DNA of 64,000 nucleotides from an uncultured Lachnospiraceae bacterium (GTDB lineage Bacteria > Bacillota > Clostridia > Lachnospirales > Lachnospiraceae), in NCBI GenBank assembly GCA_910588405.1, contig CAJUPT010000009.1:19994-83993 (forward strand). Direction: 5' to 3'. This document shows, piece after piece, positions 27,131-35,687 of this stretch. Each line of letters begins with the position of its first letter. The first letter of the stretch is position 1. The translations under genes and the position numbers were made by a program. Under the pieces are notes generated by a model. The model had not been told where the DNA came from, did no database searches, and saw nothing but the letters and a program-made list of their open reading frames with translations.

Positions 27131-27428
27131 GGCGCTCTTTCCCTTCTTCATCCTTCATTCCGGACATCATCAGATCCGGGAAGTCAGATTCGCCACCATG
27201 CTTTTTTTCCAAGTATTTTTCATATCCTGCCTGATATTCCGGCCCAAATCCGATCCGGTATTCCGGTTCATACTCTGCTGCATATTCCCTTTCATATCTA
27301 TTTTTTTGAACCAGATAACCCAAATCCTCACTCTGCCTGCCGGTATACGCCAGATATCCCCAGACCGCTGCCAGCAGCGCCACTAAAATCCCAATCAGGA
27401 TCACCCTTCGTTTTCTTCCCTGTGTCAT
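27123..27428 (-). CDS. Small Tyr/Glu-rich membrane-anchored protein in the spoVA operon
   Basis: About 101 aa, starting MTQGRKRR then one hydrophobic helix (about 10-27), then a charged tail rich in Tyr, Glu and Gly (EREYAAEYEPEYRIGFGPEYQAGYE). I do not recognise a family. It is first in the spoVA operon behind a sigma-G-like promoter and overlaps spoVAA by eight bases, so it is probably forespore-expressed. Orientation by the positive-inside rule puts the tail outside the forespore cytoplasm. Confidence 0.7.
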   Translation of the reverse strand: MTQGRKRRVILIGILVALLAAVWGYLAYTGRQSEDLGYLVQKNRYEREYAAEYEPEYRIGFGPEYQAGYEKYLEKKHGGESDFPDLMMSGMKDEEGKERHG

Positions 27429-27583
27429 GTCCACACATCCTTTATCAGCTTCCAGTTATCGCAAAACAAGCGACAGCAATACACATCCTTACACATGTTC
27501 CGCCGCCAAAACTTCCATTCCGAAATGTCTTACCGGCCATTTACAAAATGCCCTGACGAAGTCTTATTCGGTTGAATCAGTCT

Positions 27584-27613
27584 TATTATGCGTGGTTTTA
27601 TGACTTTTATACA
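27584..27613 (-). promoter_or_regulatory. Sigma-G/sigma-F-type promoter of the spoVA operon
   Basis: On the minus strand TGTATA (27608-27613), 17 bases, then CATAATA (27584-27590), close to the forespore consensus TGNATA / CATANTA. It is about 155 bases upstream of the first gene. The remaining bases to sigF hold no gene. Confidence 0.6.
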
Positions 27614-27691
27614 TAGGCAGCTACTTCATACCAAAAATAATCGCTAAAAACGAAAACAGCTCAATCCATTTCCTATCCTTTCTGAAAACCA

Positions 27692-28405
27692 TTACAATTT
27701 TTCCCGCATGGATTTCAAAATTTTTTTCTCCATCCGGGATACCTGCACCTGAGAAATGCCCAGCTCTTTTGCGATCTGGGTCTGGGTCTGTTCCATATAA
27801 TAGCGGCGGATAATGATTTTCCGTTCCTGTGGCGACAGCTCATTTAGCAGCCTGCCAAGCAGCATTTTGTTCATCACCTCCTCCGCCGGATTGGATTTTT
27901 CTTCCAGCTTGTCCATCAGATGAATGCTGCTGCCGTCGCCCTGGTAAATGGTTTTCTGCAGCGACTCGATCTCCGCCCCGGACTCCATGGCCGCCGCCAG
28001 CTCCTCCACGCAGATTCCCAGCTCCCCGGCAATCTCGTTCAGCGTAGGCTCCCGGCCCAGTTTCAAATTCAAAGCCTCCTTGACGCCTTTCGCTTTTACG
28101 GCTGTTTCCTTCAGCACGCGACTGACCTTGATCATGCCGTCGTCCCTTAAAAATCGTTTGATCTCGCCGGCAATCATAGGCACCGCATAAGTGGAAAACT
28201 TCACATCAAAACTTAAATCAAACTTATCGATCGCTTTAATCAGGCCAATGCTTCCAATCTGGAATAAATCCTCCGGGTCGTATCCTCTCCCGCCAAAGCG
28301 CCGAACAATGCTCCATACCAGCCCCATATTTTCAGAGACCAGCCTGTCTCTGGCGGACTTATCTCCTTCGTGCGCCGATTGAATCAGTTTTGCTGTCTCA
28401 TCCAT
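27692..28405 (-). CDS. sigF: RNA polymerase sigma-F (forespore)
   Basis: 237 aa sigma-70 family protein with region 2 (DLFQIGSIGLIKAIDKFD, STYAVPMIAGEIKRFLRDDG), region 3 and region 4 (MEQTQTQIAKELGISQVQVSRMEKKIL). It is the first compartment-specific sigma factor of sporulation, held inactive by SpoIIAB. It is last of spoIIAA-spoIIAB-sigF, with GGAGCG five bases before the ATG. Confidence 0.95.
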   Translation of the reverse strand: MDETAKLIQSAHEGDKSARDRLVSENMGLVWSIVRRFGGRGYDPEDLFQIGSIGLIKAIDKFDLSFDVKFSTYAVPMIAGEIKRFLRDDGMIKVSRVLKETAVKAKGVKEALNLKLGREPTLNEIAGELGICVEELAAAMESGAEIESLQKTIYQGDGSSIHLMDKLEEKSNPAEEVMNKMLLGRLLNELSPQERKIIIRRYYMEQTQTQIAKELGISQVQVSRMEKKILKSMREKL

Positions 28406-28414
28406 ATGCGCTCC

Positions 28415-28873
28415 TTAAGCTCCAATTTTTTTCGTCATGACTACCAGTGTGCCGCGGCCTGGCGCAGACCGCACCTCCACTTGATCCATAAAGGTTTCCA
28501 TAAATGTAAATCCCATGCCAGACCGCTCTCCTTCCGTACTGGTGGTAAATAGAGGCTGCCTGGCCTGCTCCACATCCGGAATGCCCACACCGTGATCCTC
28601 CACCTCCACTTGAAGCTCATCCTGAAAGGAACTGACCTTAAGAACCAGCGTCTCCCCGCTTTCCTTGTAGCCGTGAATAATTGCATTGGTCACGGCCTCC
28701 GAGACAGCAGTCTTCACATCCTCTGTCTCCTCCACTGTGGGATTCAGCCTAGTCATATAGGCTGCCACTATCACCCGAGCCAGCTGCTCATTGTGAGAAT
28801 AGCTCTCCAGCTCCACCCGCATCGATTCACGCCGCATGAAAGACTCCTGCCGCTTTTTTTCTTGTATATCCAT
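28415..28873 (-). CDS. spoIIAB: Anti-sigma-F factor SpoIIAB
   Basis: 152 aa GHKL serine kinase that binds sigma-F and phosphorylates SpoIIAA. The N box is EAVTNAIIHGY, G1 is VEDHGVGIPD and G2 is GMGFTFMETFMD. GAGAGGAG precedes the ATG. The first 15 or so residues are a short charged extension; Met13 or Met18 would be nearer the Bacillus start. Confidence 0.95.
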   Translation of the reverse strand: MDIQEKKRQESFMRRESMRVELESYSHNEQLARVIVAAYMTRLNPTVEETEDVKTAVSEAVTNAIIHGYKESGETLVLKVSSFQDELQVEVEDHGVGIPDVEQARQPLFTTSTEGERSGMGFTFMETFMDQVEVRSAPGRGTLVVMTKKIGA

Positions 28874-28941
28874 AAAATCTCCTCTCTCCCCTTTTTTAAT
28901 ATGGTACCGCTACGGTTCTTCCCATACACCTGGAACAAGCT

Positions 28942-29280
28942 CTACCGCTCAACATCCCACTCCAAGTTCGGTATAATCCTATAAATACCGGCAATCTTCA
29001 AAATTCTCTGAACGCGACCGCTGACATTTGTCAGCCCGATCGTACCTCCTAGCGACCTCATAAATTTATACCTGCCCAGCAAAATGCCGATTCCGGTGCT
29101 ATCCATAAACTCAGTCTGTGCAAAATCAAATATAATGCACCGGACCTGTCCCGCCGCCGCATAGGATTCTGTCACCTCCTTCAGCCCCTGACTGGAATGA
29201 TGATCCACCTCTCTGGGAAGCCTGACAATCAAAGCATCCCTGTTCTTTTCATATGAAATCTCATACATACTTTCCGTCAT
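28942..29280 (-). CDS. spoIIAA: Anti-anti-sigma factor SpoIIAA
   Basis: 112 aa STAS-domain protein. The phosphorylated serine lies in EFMDSTGIGILLGRY. Unphosphorylated SpoIIAA frees sigma-F from SpoIIAB. GGAGGCG precedes the ATG. The sigma-H promoter expected upstream is not clear by eye. Confidence 0.95.
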   Translation of the reverse strand: MTESMYEISYEKNRDALIVRLPREVDHHSSQGLKEVTESYAAAGQVRCIIFDFAQTEFMDSTGIGILLGRYKFMRSLGGTIGLTNVSGRVQRILKIAGIYRIIPNLEWDVER

Positions 29281-29398
29281 TTTCGCCTCCGTTCACGCCT
29301 CCGCCGCATCCCTTTCCAATTTACGAATTCCAAATCCGGCAGAATATGCTGCCGATGTACCGGAACACTTTGCCAGATACGCTTATCAAGCAAGAGAA

Positions 29399-29432
29399 AA
29401 GGATGCAAAACTTTTTTGTCTTTTGCATCCTT
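29399..29432 (-). terminator. Intrinsic terminator between the TPR gene and spoIIAA
   Basis: AAGGATGCAAAA (29399-29410) pairs perfectly with 29421-29432, 10-base loop; on the minus strand TTTTCTCTT follows. Confidence 0.85.
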
Positions 29433-29469
29433 CGTACAGTGTATTTCTTATGATTTACTTTCCAGCCCG

Positions 29470-30837
29470 CTACTCATTTTTCAGCTCTGCCGCCCGCTGT
29501 GCGTAGGAAAGCTCCGGAAACTCCGCGATCAGCCTGTCATAGTACTTGAAAGCCGTCTCCCTGTCGCCCAGATTGTGATAACTGAGCCCCAACCAGAACA
29601 AAGCGTCCGGATAATCCGGATCAATCGCCAGACACTGGGTCAGATAATCTCTCGCCGCCTCAAAATCTCTGGCCTGATAGGCATCGTAGCCCTTTTTGTA
29701 CAGCTCACTCATTCCCTCCGTATTTAAGCTGTCTTTCAATTTCTTATAAACCGCCTGATAATTGGCCCCTGTGACCGTCTCATCCAGCTGATCGATCACG
29801 TCGGCCACCGCGCCGTACTCTCCGGAATAATAATCGTCCGCCGCCTTTAAAAGCTTTTCATAGGAGGCCACCACGCCATCCCTGCCGGCATAGCCCTCCA
29901 GCTGCTCATTGGCACTGTTTTTCTCAGCCTCCAGGCCCTCCAGTTGGGTTTTCAGCTCCGAGAGCTCCAGGTCCTTGGCCGAAAGCATATCGCCATAGCT
30001 CATCACCTTCTCGTTGCTCTCCCGCTGCAGCCGCTGACGGATACCGGGAATCAGAAGGAAATAGCAGACCAGCAGGCCCAGGATTACGCCGCCGAATACA
30101 TAGAGTACCGTCTGCAAAATACCACTGCCCTCCCGGTATGTAGGAACCACTACACCTTTGCTCTCATTGGCCTTCTCAAGCAATACTTTTTCCCGTTTCT
30201 CTCTGCCGCTTTCCCGGCGGTTCACCTTTTCCTCAACCTCCTGCAGATAGCGCAGACAGACCACATCCGTATGATTGATATTCAGTGCCGTCCGCAGTGC
30301 CTTTTCCGCTTTCGCGTATTCCCCATCACGGATATGGAGCAGCGCCAGCAGCTGATAGGCTTTGACAAACTTGGGATTGATGCGGACTACCTTCTGCAGC
30401 TGCAAAAGGGCCAGGTCATAGCTGTGATCAATACCATTTGCCAATGACAGGCTGTGATTATACTTTCTCACGGCCTGATTGCACCGTTCAATCTGTTCCG
30501 CATCGATAAACTTTTTCGTCAAGGTTGTAGCCAAATTATCCTCTGGCTGATAGCTTTCGCTGATGGCCCACTCCGCCATCGCATCCGCATCCTCGCCGAT
30601 CTCATGATAGACCAGTCCAAGAAGATTTCTGGCGTCTATGTTGTGCTTGTCATATACCAGACATTGCTGCAGATCCTCGATCGCACCGGACAGGTCTCTG
30701 ACCCAGGCTTTTTCCAACCCGCTGTTATATAAGCTGTTCGCCCGACGGACAATCATCCGATACGTGTCCAGCGGAGCGCCGCACTTCAGACAGATGTTCT
30801 GACGTCCCAGTTTGCTGCCACAACGATAACATTTCAT
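29470..30837 (-). CDS. Zinc-ribbon TPR membrane protein
   Basis: About 455 aa starting MKCYRCGSKL; GAGAGGG lies six bases before this Met. An N-terminal zinc ribbon (CxxC ... CxxC) is followed by cytoplasmic TPR repeats (about 25-215), one membrane helix (about 245-268, QTVLYVFGGVILGLL), a coiled coil (about 275-320) and further TPR repeats at the C-terminus (DYLTQCLAIDPDYPDALFWLG). Function unknown; this architecture suggests a scaffold for an envelope complex. It is co-transcribed with the 45-aa gene just upstream. Confidence 0.75.
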   Translation of the reverse strand: MKCYRCGSKLGRQNICLKCGAPLDTYRMIVRRANSLYNSGLEKAWVRDLSGAIEDLQQCLVYDKHNIDARNLLGLVYHEIGEDADAMAEWAISESYQPEDNLATTLTKKFIDAEQIERCNQAVRKYNHSLSLANGIDHSYDLALLQLQKVVRINPKFVKAYQLLALLHIRDGEYAKAEKALRTALNINHTDVVCLRYLQEVEEKVNRRESGREKREKVLLEKANESKGVVVPTYREGSGILQTVLYVFGGVILGLLVCYFLLIPGIRQRLQRESNEKVMSYGDMLSAKDLELSELKTQLEGLEAEKNSANEQLEGYAGRDGVVASYEKLLKAADDYYSGEYGAVADVIDQLDETVTGANYQAVYKKLKDSLNTEGMSELYKKGYDAYQARDFEAARDYLTQCLAIDPDYPDALFWLGLSYHNLGDRETAFKYYDRLIAEFPELSYAQRAAELKNE

Positions 30838-30849
30838 TGGCATCCCTCT

Positions 30850-30987
30850 CTATTCTTCTTTCTCCTTCATCATTTGCATCATAATATCCACCAGATCTGT
30901 CTTATTCCGCTTATTGATCGTATCCGCAGTCTCGTCGATCTCCTTACTCGGCTTAAAATTCTTCAATTCTTCCTCAAAATCCAGCAT
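30850..30987 (-). CDS. 45-aa acidic small protein
   Basis: 45 residues, MLDFEEELKNFKPSKEI... ending MMKEKEE, mostly charged helix, with a strong ribosome binding site (TATAGGAGGAAAA) directly upstream. It ends 12 bases before the TPR gene start. No family recognised. The strong site and coupling support a real gene. Confidence 0.65.
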   Translation of the reverse strand: MLDFEEELKNFKPSKEIDETADTINKRNKTDLVDIMMQMMKEKEE

Positions 30988-31004
30988 TTTTCCTCCTATA
31001 TTTA

Positions 31005-31251
31005 AGTTCCGCAACTACCCTCCCAAGCCCCCTGTACTGGGAGAATTTCCAGCCACTGAAGTGTCTGTAAATCCTCCCGGGGCTTGTCCGGTCCGTTGCT
31101 GTTTTTTCGTTCAGTTCCGCAACTACCCTCCCATCGCTATGAGCACTTAGGGTCTGTCTTTTAGACCCTTACGTGCGATGCATGGAAAATAGTTAGCGGG
31201 TGTTCTTTAGCTGCTTACTATTTTTCAAGCCCCCTGCACCGGGAGAATTTA
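31005..31251. repeat. Dispersed palindromic repeat, second copy plus half copy
   Basis: A 21-bp direct repeat (31005-31025 and 31113-31133) frames a palindrome in which CAAGCCCC (31024-31031) pairs with GGGGCTTG (31079-31086), with inner arm GGGAGaATTT/AAATcCTCCC and central CACT/AGTG. It matches the unit at 61-125 with paired base changes. A 5-prime half copy (31226-31250) runs into the folC stop codon. Between them, 31134-31225, is unrelated sequence. Confidence 0.8.
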
Positions 31252-32529
31252 CAGACACGCTTCCATCACACTGCCCACCAGATACAGGGACCCGGCGATA
31301 AACAAAATATCCTGCTCCTTTTTTATCTCCATAGCCTGCTCCCAGGCATCTTTAATATGGGGACAGACATACACCGGCCCGTCATAAAACCGGCGGAATT
31401 TTTCCGCCAGGCTCTCTGCGCTGACCGCCCTGCTGTTATGATCAAGTTCCGTCACGAATATGCCGGAAAAATCGGTGCGGGCCGCCAGAAATTCTGTCAT
31501 ATGGTCCAGATCCTTCTCTTTCACCGCCGTAAACAGCAGATATTTTTTTCCCGCACAGGGCATAGACGCCACAGTCTCCACAAAATGCAGAATCCCATCG
31601 CTGTTATGAGCCCCGTCCAGATAAACGCCGGGATACACCTGCTGCATCCTTCCCGGCCAAACCGTGCGCGTTATGGCAGACAGCGCCTGATCGATCTCTT
31701 CTTCCGTCCCCAAGCGGTTCAGACAGTTCAGGGCGGACAGCGCCACCATGGCATTGGCCGCCTGGTACCCGGCGATAAAGGGCACCTGAATCGTATGTCC
31801 CTTCAAGAATCCTTCATTCACCTGAAATGATAAGCCTTGTCCACTGCGAGCAAGCAGCGTCCAGTTTTCATGATCCACCCCATAAGCCGGCGCATGAAGC
31901 TTTGCCGCCTCCGCCTCGAACACTGCCGACGCCTCCGGCTGACAGCCGTCATAGACCACCGGACAGCCTTCTTTGATAATTCCTGCTTTCTCAAAAGCAA
32001 TCTGAGCGATGGTATCTCCCAGCACCTCCGTATGATCCAGGCTGATCGAGGCAATCACGCTGACCGCCGGATGCTTAATCACATTTGTGGCATCCTTGCG
32101 GCCTCCAAGCCCCACTTCCAGCACAGCATAATCAAGACCGGCCTCCTGGTAGATCAGCATCGCCATCGCAAACAGATACTCAAAATAATTCGTATCCCCT
32201 AATCTTTCGCTGGCGTCCTTTACCCGGAGAAATGCGTCCAAAAACGCCTCATCCTCCACGGGAACATTATTCACCTTAATCCGCTCGTTCATACGGACCA
32301 GATGTGGAGAGGTAAAAGTTCCCACACGGCAGCCTTGTCCCACCAGCATTTCCGTAATATAGGCGCAAATTGAACCTTTTCCATTGGTTCCCGCCACATG
32401 AATCACCTTCAGGGAGTCCTGAGGATTTCCCAAAAGCTCCATCAGCGAAAATGTGTGGGCCGGTACCGGGGAATCGGCATATTTTGGTATCTGGTCTATA
32501 TAGTCGACCGCATCCTGATAATTCATCAT
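31249..32529 (-). CDS. folC: Folylpolyglutamate synthase / dihydrofolate synthase
   Basis: 426 aa Mur-ligase-family enzyme adding glutamate to folates. P-loop GTNGKGS in the N-terminal domain, VGLGGRKDATN, SLDHTEVLG, and the C-terminal DGAHNSDG region. Length is usual. Its stop codon lies inside a half copy of the dispersed palindromic repeat, which may provide its 3-prime end structure. Confidence 0.94.
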   Translation of the reverse strand: MMNYQDAVDYIDQIPKYADSPVPAHTFSLMELLGNPQDSLKVIHVAGTNGKGSICAYITEMLVGQGCRVGTFTSPHLVRMNERIKVNNVPVEDEAFLDAFLRVKDASERLGDTNYFEYLFAMAMLIYQEAGLDYAVLEVGLGGRKDATNVIKHPAVSVIASISLDHTEVLGDTIAQIAFEKAGIIKEGCPVVYDGCQPEASAVFEAEAAKLHAPAYGVDHENWTLLARSGQGLSFQVNEGFLKGHTIQVPFIAGYQAANAMVALSALNCLNRLGTEEEIDQALSAITRTVWPGRMQQVYPGVYLDGAHNSDGILHFVETVASMPCAGKKYLLFTAVKEKDLDHMTEFLAARTDFSGIFVTELDHNSRAVSAESLAEKFRRFYDGPVYVCPHIKDAWEQAMEIKKEQDILFIAGSLYLVGSVMEACL

Positions 32530-32579
32530 CGTCTCTGTCCTCTCTTGTATATTTATGGGTAACTACTGATACTCTTGCG

Positions 32580-33230
32580 TTAAAATAATAAAATTTCTTT
32601 TTCAAACGCGGCAAACCATACCTGTTCCTCCGACGAAAGGGAGGCCCTTGCGCCGGTAGCCTGAGTCAGCAGCTTTGTTACCCGGTCCACATCCCTTTCC
32701 GGAACCAGGATCAGCGTCTCCACATTCTCCGCATATTGGGTGTCAAGGGTCAGAATGCCCTCCTGGGCAATCTGGTACCGCACCTTACCGATCATATTGT
32801 AATCACAGCCAATCCGCATCCGGCGCCCCAGCTTTTTCTCAATCAGCCTGCTACTGCCAAGCCCTTCCTGAACCGCTTTGGAATAGGCCCTGACCAGCCC
32901 TCCGGTCCCCAGAAGCGTTCCGCCAAAATACCTAGTCACCACCACACAGATATTATACAGCTTTTCCCCTAACAGCACATCCAGCATCGGCCTTCCGGCC
33001 GTCCCCTGGGGCTCACCGTCGTCGCCGCACCGCATCACCCCATTGTCTGGGCCAGTGATAAAGGCCCAGCAGTTATGGGTAGCGTTCCAGTATTTTTTTC
33101 TCATAGACTCTATAAAAGAAAGCGCCTCCTCCTCCGATTCGGCCAGCGCCGTCGTGGCGATAAAACGGGATTTCTTCTCCACCAGCTCTCCTTCTCCCGG
33201 AAGGTATAAAGTCCTATAGCTCTCCGTCAT
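32580..33230 (-). CDS. YigZ/IMPACT family protein
   Basis: About 216 aa from MTESYRTLYLPG at 33230 (AAGGGAAC eight bases upstream). UPF0029 N-terminal domain with KKSRFIATT, HNCWAF, DDGEPQGTAGRPMLD, VVTRYFGGTLLGTGGLVRAYS, then a C-terminal DUF1949 domain. The family is related to eukaryotic IMPACT; its bacterial role is not established. Confidence 0.9.
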   Translation of the reverse strand: MTESYRTLYLPGEGELVEKKSRFIATTALAESEEEALSFIESMRKKYWNATHNCWAFITGPDNGVMRCGDDGEPQGTAGRPMLDVLLGEKLYNICVVVTRYFGGTLLGTGGLVRAYSKAVQEGLGSSRLIEKKLGRRMRIGCDYNMIGKVRYQIAQEGILTLDTQYAENVETLILVPERDVDRVTKLLTQATGARASLSSEEQVWFAAFEKEILLF

Positions 33231-33247
33231 TCGTATGTTCCCTTTCG

Positions 33248-33538
33248 TCAACCCGTCAGGTCGTCTATGATCTCCATCATGCAGACCGGCGTCACCGCCC
33301 CGTCTATCAGCTTCCCCGCTAACTGTTCCACCATCTGCCGGGATGCTGACAATGCTGGTGTCTGCTCTGTCTCCTCCTGCTCTCCCTGCACTTTTTTCTC
33401 GATCCGTATTCCATACAGAGCATCGTAAGCCGTCCGCCCTGTCTTTTTTGTCAGATAGTAATTTAGATGGACACCTAATCCTCTGTCACTGGTAAACCTG
33501 CGTTCACCCATCAGAAAGCTCTGCTCATATTCCATCAT
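33248..33538 (-). CDS. DUF6514-like small protein
   Basis: 96 aa with FTSDRGLGVHLNYYLTKKTG-like N-terminal block and a C-terminal VTPVCMMEIIDDL, a pattern I associate with the Clostridia family DUF6514. Function unknown. It is 17 bases upstream of yigZ on the same strand. Confidence 0.65.
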   Translation of the reverse strand: MMEYEQSFLMGERRFTSDRGLGVHLNYYLTKKTGRTAYDALYGIRIEKKVQGEQEETEQTPALSASRQMVEQLAGKLIDGAVTPVCMMEIIDDLTG

Positions 33539-33664
33539 ACTATCATCTTTTCCGTTCGCCGCAAGAATCTCACGGTTTCCGGTTCCCTTTCTGTTTTATT
33601 ACTATACTATATCGCCATTCACAATTCAACCTCTTTATCGTGTACAATCCCCATAGAGTCCCCA

Positions 33665-33781
33665 TAGCGGTGCTGAAATTCAGCGTATGCCCGGACAAGT
33701 ATCCAGAGGAAATCCTGGCTGCGAGCAGACAGGATTTTCTCTGCCGATTATGGTACTTGGCCGGGCAGTAGCGGTGCTGAA
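33665..33781. repeat. MITE-like palindrome flanked by 13-bp direct repeats
   Basis: TAGCGGTGCTGAA occurs at 33665-33677 and 33769-33781. Between them, GCCCGGaCAAGTA (33689-33701) pairs with TACTTGgCCGGGC (33754-33766) and GAGGAAATCCTG pairs with CAGGATTTTCTC (33730-33741). This lies in the otherwise gene-free stretch 33539-33858. Confidence 0.65.
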
Positions 33782-33790
33782 TGATGAAAA

Positions 33791-33821
33791 GAGAACACGG
33801 CGGCGATTCCGCTGTATTCTC
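33791..33821 (-). terminator. Terminator of the double OB-fold gene
   Basis: On the minus strand 33809-33821 pairs with 33791-33803 (13 bp including two G-U pairs, loop of five), followed by TTTTC. Confidence 0.75.
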
Positions 33822-33858
33822 CTTTCGAAGCCAAATGTGTTCTTATATGGAAGTAACT

Positions 33859-34536
33859 TTATTGCTCCACGCACTCAAGCTTGCTCACGGACACCTCATA
33901 GGCAACCCTTCTCTCACTCTCCTCCTCCCCAATCCGCTTCGTATACTCTCTGCTCTGAACCCGTCCCCAGATCCGAATACGGCCGCCCACCTCAAAACCG
34001 GTGGCATACCGGGCGTTCCGTCCCCAGGCAATACAGGGTATGTAATCTGATTTCCCATAAGGCCGGTTCACCGCCACCAAAAGATCCGCAATTTCTCTGC
34101 CCAATGGCGTCTTACGATAAACCGGAGCCTTGCACACAAAGCCATCCAGAAAAATCTGATTGGTCTTGGTATAGTCGGTAAATTCTTCTATAAATTCCAC
34201 CTCCCTGACAAATACGGAGAGAATCAGACGGTTTTTCGTACCTTCATGGCGATTATAGGAACGGAACTGACCGTTTACCTGTATGGTCTGTCCCCTGTAA
34301 TCCCCCGACACATCGATCAGCCGTTCTGAGATCAGTAAAGGGATCACATCCACCTGATCGCTTAAACGCTTCACTGACAATTCCGTCAGGTAAAACCCTT
34401 CCCCAAATACTTCATGGCTGAACTCAAAGGTTCCCACGATTTCGCCGATTACGCATACCTTGTTGTTTTCTATTACTTTCTCTGACACTGGTATTTTCCT
34501 CCTCGCCCATTGTGTATTCTGTTTACTCATTAACAT
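33859..34536 (-). CDS. Tandem OB-fold single-stranded DNA-binding protein
   Basis: 225 aa with two SSB-like OB domains: residues about 22-110 (VCVIGEIVGTFEFSHEVFGEGFY...) and 120-225 (TNQIFLDGFVCKAPVYRKTPLGREIADLLVAVNRP). The second carries the classic SSB pattern with YIPCIAWGRNARYA. No acidic C-terminal tail for partner binding is present, so it is unlike housekeeping SSB. A primosome- or recombination-linked role is a guess. GGAG eight bases before ATG; divergent from the glycosylation operon. Confidence 0.75.
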   Translation of the reverse strand: MLMSKQNTQWARRKIPVSEKVIENNKVCVIGEIVGTFEFSHEVFGEGFYLTELSVKRLSDQVDVIPLLISERLIDVSGDYRGQTIQVNGQFRSYNRHEGTKNRLILSVFVREVEFIEEFTDYTKTNQIFLDGFVCKAPVYRKTPLGREIADLLVAVNRPYGKSDYIPCIAWGRNARYATGFEVGGRIRIWGRVQSREYTKRIGEEESERRVAYEVSVSKLECVEQ

Positions 34537-34596
34537 ATTTATGCTCCAAACTCTTGATTTAGAACAATTTTCTTTTCAATTTCAAAAATAATGGCA

Positions 34597-34625
34597 TTTA
34601 CATTTTTCTTTTACTGTACTAGAAT
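34597..34625 (+). promoter_or_regulatory. Promoter of the glycosylation operon
   Basis: TTTACA (34597-34602), 17 bases, TAGAAT (34620-34625). Confidence 0.75.
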
Positions 34626-34659
34626 AGGAAGTGATTGCAAAAAAGAAAAGAGGAAACTT

Positions 34660-35595
34660 ATGACATCGGTAGATATTATCGTCCCCTGCTATAACGAAGA
34701 AGAAGGACTGGCTCTATTCTACCAGGAAACGCAAAAGATCCTGGATGGAATGACGGGCTATGCCTTTACCTATATTTTAGTAGATGACGGCAGTTCTGAC
34801 AAGACCTTGACGGTCATGAAACAGCTGGCTGCCGCCGACTCCCATGTGAAATACCTGTCCTTCTCCCGGAATTTCGGGAAGGAAGCCGCCATGTATGCGG
34901 GACTGTCCGCCTCCCGAAGCGACCTGGTTATTATTATGGACGCAGACCTGCAGCATCCTCCAGCCATGATCCCGGAGATGATGAAGGGCATTGAAGAAGG
35001 CTACGACTGCTGTGCCGCCAGCAGAAGCTCCCGGAAAGGCGAAGCGCCCATCCGCAGCTTTTTCTCCCGGATGTTCTACCATCTGAGCAATCGCATGACC
35101 AATGTAAAGATGGCTTACGGCGCCGTGGACTTCCGTATTATGACCCGGCAGATGGTAGATGCCATCTTAAAGCTGTCTGAGGTGGAGCGGTTTTCCAAAG
35201 GCATTTTTGCCTGGGTCGGATTTAAAACCAAATGGTATCCTTACGAGAACGTTGAGCGCACCGTCGGCACCAGCAAGTGGAGCTTCTGGGGTCTGTTCCG
35301 CTATGCTTTAGACGGAATCACCTCCTTTTCCATCGTTCCGCTGCGGCTGGTTTCCCTGATGGGCGTCGTCATCTCTCTGGGCGCCTTCATCTACATCCTG
35401 ATTACCCTGACCCAGACGCTGCTGTTCGGTATTGATGTCCCCGGCTACGTGACCACACTGTGCGCCGTTTTGTTTTTAGGAGGGATTATCGAGCTCTCTC
35501 TGGGAATTGTCGGTGAATATATTGCTCACATGTACATGGAGGCCAAAAACCGCCCGATCTATATTTTAAAACAGTCAAACCTGAACGATAACTGA
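34660..35595 (+). CDS. GtrB/CsbB-like undecaprenyl-phosphate glycosyltransferase
   Basis: 311 aa from MTSVDIIVPCYNEEEG (GAGGAAACTT upstream). GT2 family: nucleotide-binding DDGSSDKT, catalytic DADLQHPP, and the QMV..ILKLSEVERFSKGIFAWVGF region of DPM1-like enzymes, with two C-terminal membrane helices. It loads a sugar from a nucleotide donor onto undecaprenyl phosphate on the inner face. GtrA and YfhO follow, matching CsbB-GtcA-YfhO, the three-part system that adds sugars to lipoteichoic acid in Firmicutes. Confidence 0.92.
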   Translation: MTSVDIIVPCYNEEEGLALFYQETQKILDGMTGYAFTYILVDDGSSDKTLTVMKQLAAADSHVKYLSFSRNFGKEAAMYAGLSASRSDLVIIMDADLQHPPAMIPEMMKGIEEGYDCCAASRSSRKGEAPIRSFFSRMFYHLSNRMTNVKMAYGAVDFRIMTRQMVDAILKLSEVERFSKGIFAWVGFKTKWYPYENVERTVGTSKWSFWGLFRYALDGITSFSIVPLRLVSLMGVVISLGAFIYILITLTQTLLFGIDVPGYVTTLCAVLFLGGIIELSLGIVGEYIAHMYMEAKNRPIYILKQSNLNDN

Positions 35596-35687
35596 CCGCG
35601 CGTTTTAACTCCAAACAGGATATTATGACAGAACAAAATATACTTTGCCATATACTATGTAAATAAAAACATTACAAGAGGTGTAAC

